64,000 bases of DNA. Origin: Novosphingobium endophyticum. GTDB taxonomy: Bacteria > Pseudomonadota > Alphaproteobacteria > Sphingomonadales > Sphingomonadaceae. The stretch lies in contig NZ_BMHK01000017.1 in NCBI RefSeq assembly GCF_014640675.1, positions 26,218 through 90,217 on the forward strand. The letters run 5' to 3'. Below, piece by piece: positions 60,954 through 64,000 of this stretch. A program made the translations under genes and the position numbers. The notes below the pieces were generated by a model. That model was given only the letters and a program-made list of their open reading frames with translations. It made no database searches and was not told the DNA's origin. Each line of letters starts with the position of its first letter. Position 1 is the first letter of the stretch.

Positions 60954-63122
60954 TCAGATATTGCCGCGCCTAAGCGAGAGCTTTGGCACTTTTCGTCCAC
61001 TGGCAAGTGACGCACCGCGCCCTGAAAGCGAAGGGTTGGTCATGAAGTAGCGGTGCAGGTTGAACGGATTCTCCTGCTCGCCGATGCGTTCGTAATGCCC
61101 GTCGGGTTCGAGAATCCAGCTCTGCTCGGTATCGAGCAGGTTCGCGAGCATGACCTGGTCGAGCACCTGATCGTGGACCGTCTTGTTGCGCATCGGCACC
61201 ATGACCTCGACGCGCCGGTCGAGATTGCGGCTCATCGCGTCGGCCGAGGTGATGAAGACATGGGCGTGCCGGTTGGGCAGATCGGCGCCATTCGCAAAAG
61301 CCCAGATACGCACATGTTCGAGGAAGCGGCCGATCACCGACTTGACGGTGATGTTTTCGGAAAGCCCGGAAATGCCGGGCCGAAGGCAGCAGATGCCGCG
61401 CACCACCAGCATGATCTCGACGCCGGCCCGGCTGGCCTCATAGAGGCGGTCGATCAGTTCGGGATCGGTCAGCGAGTTCATCTTGGCCCAGATCGCGGCC
61501 GGCTTGTTCGCGGCGGCATTGGCGATTTCGGCGTCGATGCACTCGTAGAGGCGGCTGCGCAGCGAGATCGGCGAGATCGCCAGCAGCTCGGTGCGATTGG
61601 GCTCGACATAGCCGGTGATGAAGTTGAACAGCCGCACCGCATCGCGCCCCGCCGCCGGATCGGCGGTGAAGTAGGACAGGTCGGTGTAGATGCGGGCGGT
61701 GACCGGGTGATAGTTGCCGGTGCCGAAGTGGCAGTAGGTGCGGTGTCCGTCGCCTTCGCGGCGCACGACCATGGAGACCTTGGCGTGGGTCTTCCAGTCG
61801 ACGAAGCCGTAGATCACCTGGACGCCGGCCCGTTCGAGCTGGCTGGCCCAGAGCAGGTTCTGCTCTTCGTCGAAGCGGGCCTTCAGCTCGACCACGGCGG
61901 TCACCGACTTGCCCTCTTCGGCCGCCGCGATCAGCGCGGCGATGATCGCCGACTGCTTGCCCGCGCGGTAAAGCGTTTGCTTGATTGCGACGACGTCCGG
62001 ATCCTGCGCGGCCTGGCGCAGGAAATCGATCACCACCTCGAAGCTCTCGTAGGGGTGCTGGATGACGATGTCCTTCTCGCGGATGGCGGCGAAGATGTCG
62101 CCGTCGTGCTCGAGAATGCGTTCGGGGTAGCGCGGGGAATAGGGCTCGAACTTGAGTTCGGGACGGTCCTCCTCGCAGATCGCGGCAAGGCCGGAGAAGC
62201 CGATCAGCCCCTCGGTCTTCATGATCAGCGCGCGGTCGAGGCCAAGCTGGTTGCGCAGCAGGTCCTCGGCGGCCGGATCGACCTTGCCCTGGAGCTGGAG
62301 CACGATGACGATGCCGCGGCGGCGGCGCTGGATCGCGGTGCGATAGTAGCGCACGAGATCCTCCGCATCTTCCTCGATCTCGATGTCGCTGTCGCGCAGG
62401 ACGCGGAAAACGCCGTGGCCGTTGAGCCGGAAGCCGGGAAAGATCTGGTCGGCATTGCGGCAGATCAGGTCCTCGATCGAGATCCAGGCCGTGTCCTCGC
62501 CCGGAAGCCGCACGAAGCGGGGGAGGGAGGCGGGGATCAGCACCATCTCCATCACCGGGGACTCGTCGGCGATGCGGGTCAGCGAGAACAGCACGCCGAT
62601 GCCCTGATTGGCGACGAAGGGGAAGGGATGTGCCGGGTCGATCGCCTGCGGCGTAATGACGGGCATGATGTGACCGTTGAAGTAGCCGGTCAGCCAGCCT
62701 TCGCGTTCGCGGTTCAGCTTTTCGTCGCCGATGACGCGTACGCCGGCATCGGCGAGCAGGCGCTTGAGCTCGGTCCAGGCCTGTTGCTGCACCGCCTCGA
62801 GTTCGAAGACCTTCTCGCGAATCGCGCTCAGGGCCTGTGTGGGCGTCGACCCGTCGATCGAGATTTCCTCGATCTGGCGGCGCACCTGCCCGGCGATGCC
62901 GGCGACGCGCACCATCAGGAACTCGTCCAGGTTGCTGCCCGAGATCGAAAGGAAGCGCAGGCGCTCCAGCAGGGGATAGTTGGTGTTGGTGGCCTCCGCC
63001 AGAACGCGCTCGTTGAACGCCAGCCAGCTCAATTCCCGGTTGAAATAGCGCACAGGCAGCGTGGCCAGCTCCGAAATGTCGCAGCTTTCCGTGGTTTCGA
63101 CCGATTCGCTAGCCTCGAGCAT
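60954..63122 (-). CDS. ppk1: Polyphosphate kinase
   Basis: A 722-residue Ppk1. The N-terminal domain has YFNRELSWLAFNERVLAEA, the catalytic domains have KQTLYRAG, the LKARFDEEQNLLWASQLERAG block, the His block with THAKVSMVVRREGDG and YCHFGTGNYHPVTARIYTDL, and the later RRVEVMVPM. It makes long-chain polyphosphate from ATP. AAGGA precedes the ATG. It is followed by ppx, so the two form a polyphosphate make-and-break operon beside the Pho island. Confidence 0.96.
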   Translation of the reverse strand: MLEASESVETTESCDISELATLPVRYFNRELSWLAFNERVLAEATNTNYPLLERLRFLSISGSNLDEFLMVRVAGIAGQVRRQIEEISIDGSTPTQALSAIREKVFELEAVQQQAWTELKRLLADAGVRVIGDEKLNREREGWLTGYFNGHIMPVITPQAIDPAHPFPFVANQGIGVLFSLTRIADESPVMEMVLIPASLPRFVRLPGEDTAWISIEDLICRNADQIFPGFRLNGHGVFRVLRDSDIEIEEDAEDLVRYYRTAIQRRRRGIVIVLQLQGKVDPAAEDLLRNQLGLDRALIMKTEGLIGFSGLAAICEEDRPELKFEPYSPRYPERILEHDGDIFAAIREKDIVIQHPYESFEVVIDFLRQAAQDPDVVAIKQTLYRAGKQSAIIAALIAAAEEGKSVTAVVELKARFDEEQNLLWASQLERAGVQVIYGFVDWKTHAKVSMVVRREGDGHRTYCHFGTGNYHPVTARIYTDLSYFTADPAAGRDAVRLFNFITGYVEPNRTELLAISPISLRSRLYECIDAEIANAAANKPAAIWAKMNSLTDPELIDRLYEASRAGVEIMLVVRGICCLRPGISGLSENITVKSVIGRFLEHVRIWAFANGADLPNRHAHVFITSADAMSRNLDRRVEVMVPMRNKTVHDQVLDQVMLANLLDTEQSWILEPDGHYERIGEQENPFNLHRYFMTNPSLSGRGASLASGRKVPKLSLRRGNI

Positions 63123-63184
63123 GGGTTCCTTGTTCTTTGCCGTTCAATGTTCACTACCGCGTAATCGCTGCCTAGAGCATGCCA

Positions 63185-63197
63185 CGATGACAGTTTC
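63185..63197 (-). promoter_or_regulatory. Single Pho-like half site upstream of ppk
   Basis: On the minus strand AACTGTCATCG lies about 65 bases before ppk. Only one good unit is visible, and its 11-bp neighbours are poor, so this is a weak candidate. Confidence 0.25.
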
Positions 63198-63310
63198 GCG
63201 GCAATCGCGTCGCATGCGCCGGACAGGGCAATCGGGTGAATTAGCGCGTGACATTTGGTGAGAGTGCTGAATCTGTGAGTCCCCAATTGTTTGATGGGGA
63301 GATTTCGGAG

Positions 63311-64000
63311 ATGGCGACGCGGGTCACGACAGATGGAGCGCTGCTCGAGAGCGTGGTCTTTCTGGACCATTTTGCGGATTTGTCGGATCCCAGGCAGCTG
63401 AGCAAGGTGGTCTATCCGCTTGACGAGATCCTGCTGCTGTCGTTGCTGGCGGTTCTGGCTGGTGCAGAGACCTTCACCGCGATTGCGCTGTTTGGGAAAA
63501 AGAAGCTCGATCTTCTGCGGCGTTTCCGGCCCTTCGCGAACGGTACGCCCGATCATGACCGGTTGGGCGAGGTGTTCGCGGCCCTGGACGCCGAGCAGTT
63601 CCAGATTTGCTTCGTCAGCTGGGTGGCGGCGCTGACCGGGGCGCCGGCCGATGTGATCGCCATCGACGGCAAGACCAGCCGACGCTCCTATCAGAAGAAG
63701 GGCGCCAACCCGATCCATATGGTTTCCGCCTTCGCCGCCCGTCAGCGCCTGGTGCTCGGGCAAGTGAAGGTGGCCGAGAAGTCGAATGAAATCGTCGCCA
63801 TTCCCAGGCTCCTCGATATGCTCGCGATCGAGGGGGCCATTGTCACCATCGACGCCATAGGCTGCCAGCGCGAGATCGCCCGCCAGATCATCGACAAGAA
63901 AGCCGACTATGTGCTGGCCCTGAAAGGCAATCAAGGCACGCTGCGCGCGGACGTCGAACTCTTCGCCAACGAACAAAAGACCAAGGGCTTCAAGGACAGC
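63311..64000 (+). mobile_element. ISAs1-family transposase gene, cut by the window end
   Basis: Open from ATG at 63311 (GGGGAG about 9 bases before it; an in-frame GTG at 63275 is possible) to the last base, 230 codons without a stop. It matches ISAs1-type DDE transposases: an N-terminal associated domain (LSKVVYPLDEILLLSLLAVL), then VIAIDGKTSRRSY with the first catalytic Asp, and VTIDAIGCQREIA with the second Asp, followed by DYVLALKGNQGTL. The catalytic Glu would lie beyond the window. The left end of the element is not defined, but must lie between ppk and 63311. Confidence 0.9.

Noticed and set aside
61053..63164. A 703-codon open frame on the plus strand
   Set aside because: Antisense to ppk1, with no domain and a composition typical of mirror frames.

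Overview
The window is chromosomal, GC-rich DNA that looks like an alphaproteobacterium of the order Sphingomonadales (Novosphingobium, Sphingobium or a close relative). This is inferred from gene content: a 1580-residue NAD-glutamate dehydrogenase, an Entner-Doudoroff operon zwf-edd-glk-eda, an arginine succinyltransferase (ast) cluster, TonB-dependent receptors, OprP-type porins and a polyvinyl-alcohol-dehydrogenase-like quinohaemoprotein. No rRNA, tRNA or CRISPR array was seen.

Left third (1-31 kb), mostly catabolism. It opens with an orphan LuxR-type regulator that has a degenerate receiver, then an SDR, an SMP-30 lactonase and NAD-GDH. An Lrp-type regulator is divergent from phenylalanine hydroxylase, HPPD, a VOC protein and maleylacetoacetate isomerase (Phe/Tyr degradation). 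An AT-rich orphan gene follows, bracketed by 33-bp inverted repeats. Next comes an ast operon on the minus strand (2-oxoadipate-dioxygenase-like protein, astD, an M20 hydrolase in the place of astE, astA, astB). After it lie two SnoaL-like genes around an SDR that lacks the catalytic Tyr, and then the zwf-edd-glk-eda operon ending in an unusual PEP-carboxylase-like gene. Three copies of a palindromic intergenic repeat are scattered through this third.

Middle (30-46 kb), phosphate starvation. It holds a PhoR-like kinase with no visible membrane segment, two divergent phosphate-selective porins, pstSCAB-phoU-phoB, an IclR regulator, a PVA-dehydrogenase-like protein, and a lipid-remodelling pair (glycosyltransferase plus PlcP-like metallophosphoesterase). 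A second, degenerate PhoB-like regulator is divergent from that pair. Candidate Pho boxes (11-bp-period GTCA repeats) precede pstS, both porins, plcP and the second regulator.

Right third (46-64 kb). A yybP-ykoY manganese riboswitch precedes a GDT1-family Mn exporter. Then come a lipoprotein/TonB-receptor pair, a small TPR-like protein, and a compact VirB operon (virB2-3-4-6-9-10-11) without virB1, B5, B7, B8 or virD4. The operon is followed by ppk-ppx and an ISAs1-type transposase cut by the window end. Pho-box-like repeats also lie before the lipoprotein and virB2, so much of 30-63 kb reads as one phosphate-linked island. The VirB machine inside it is the best candidate for an undescribed system.
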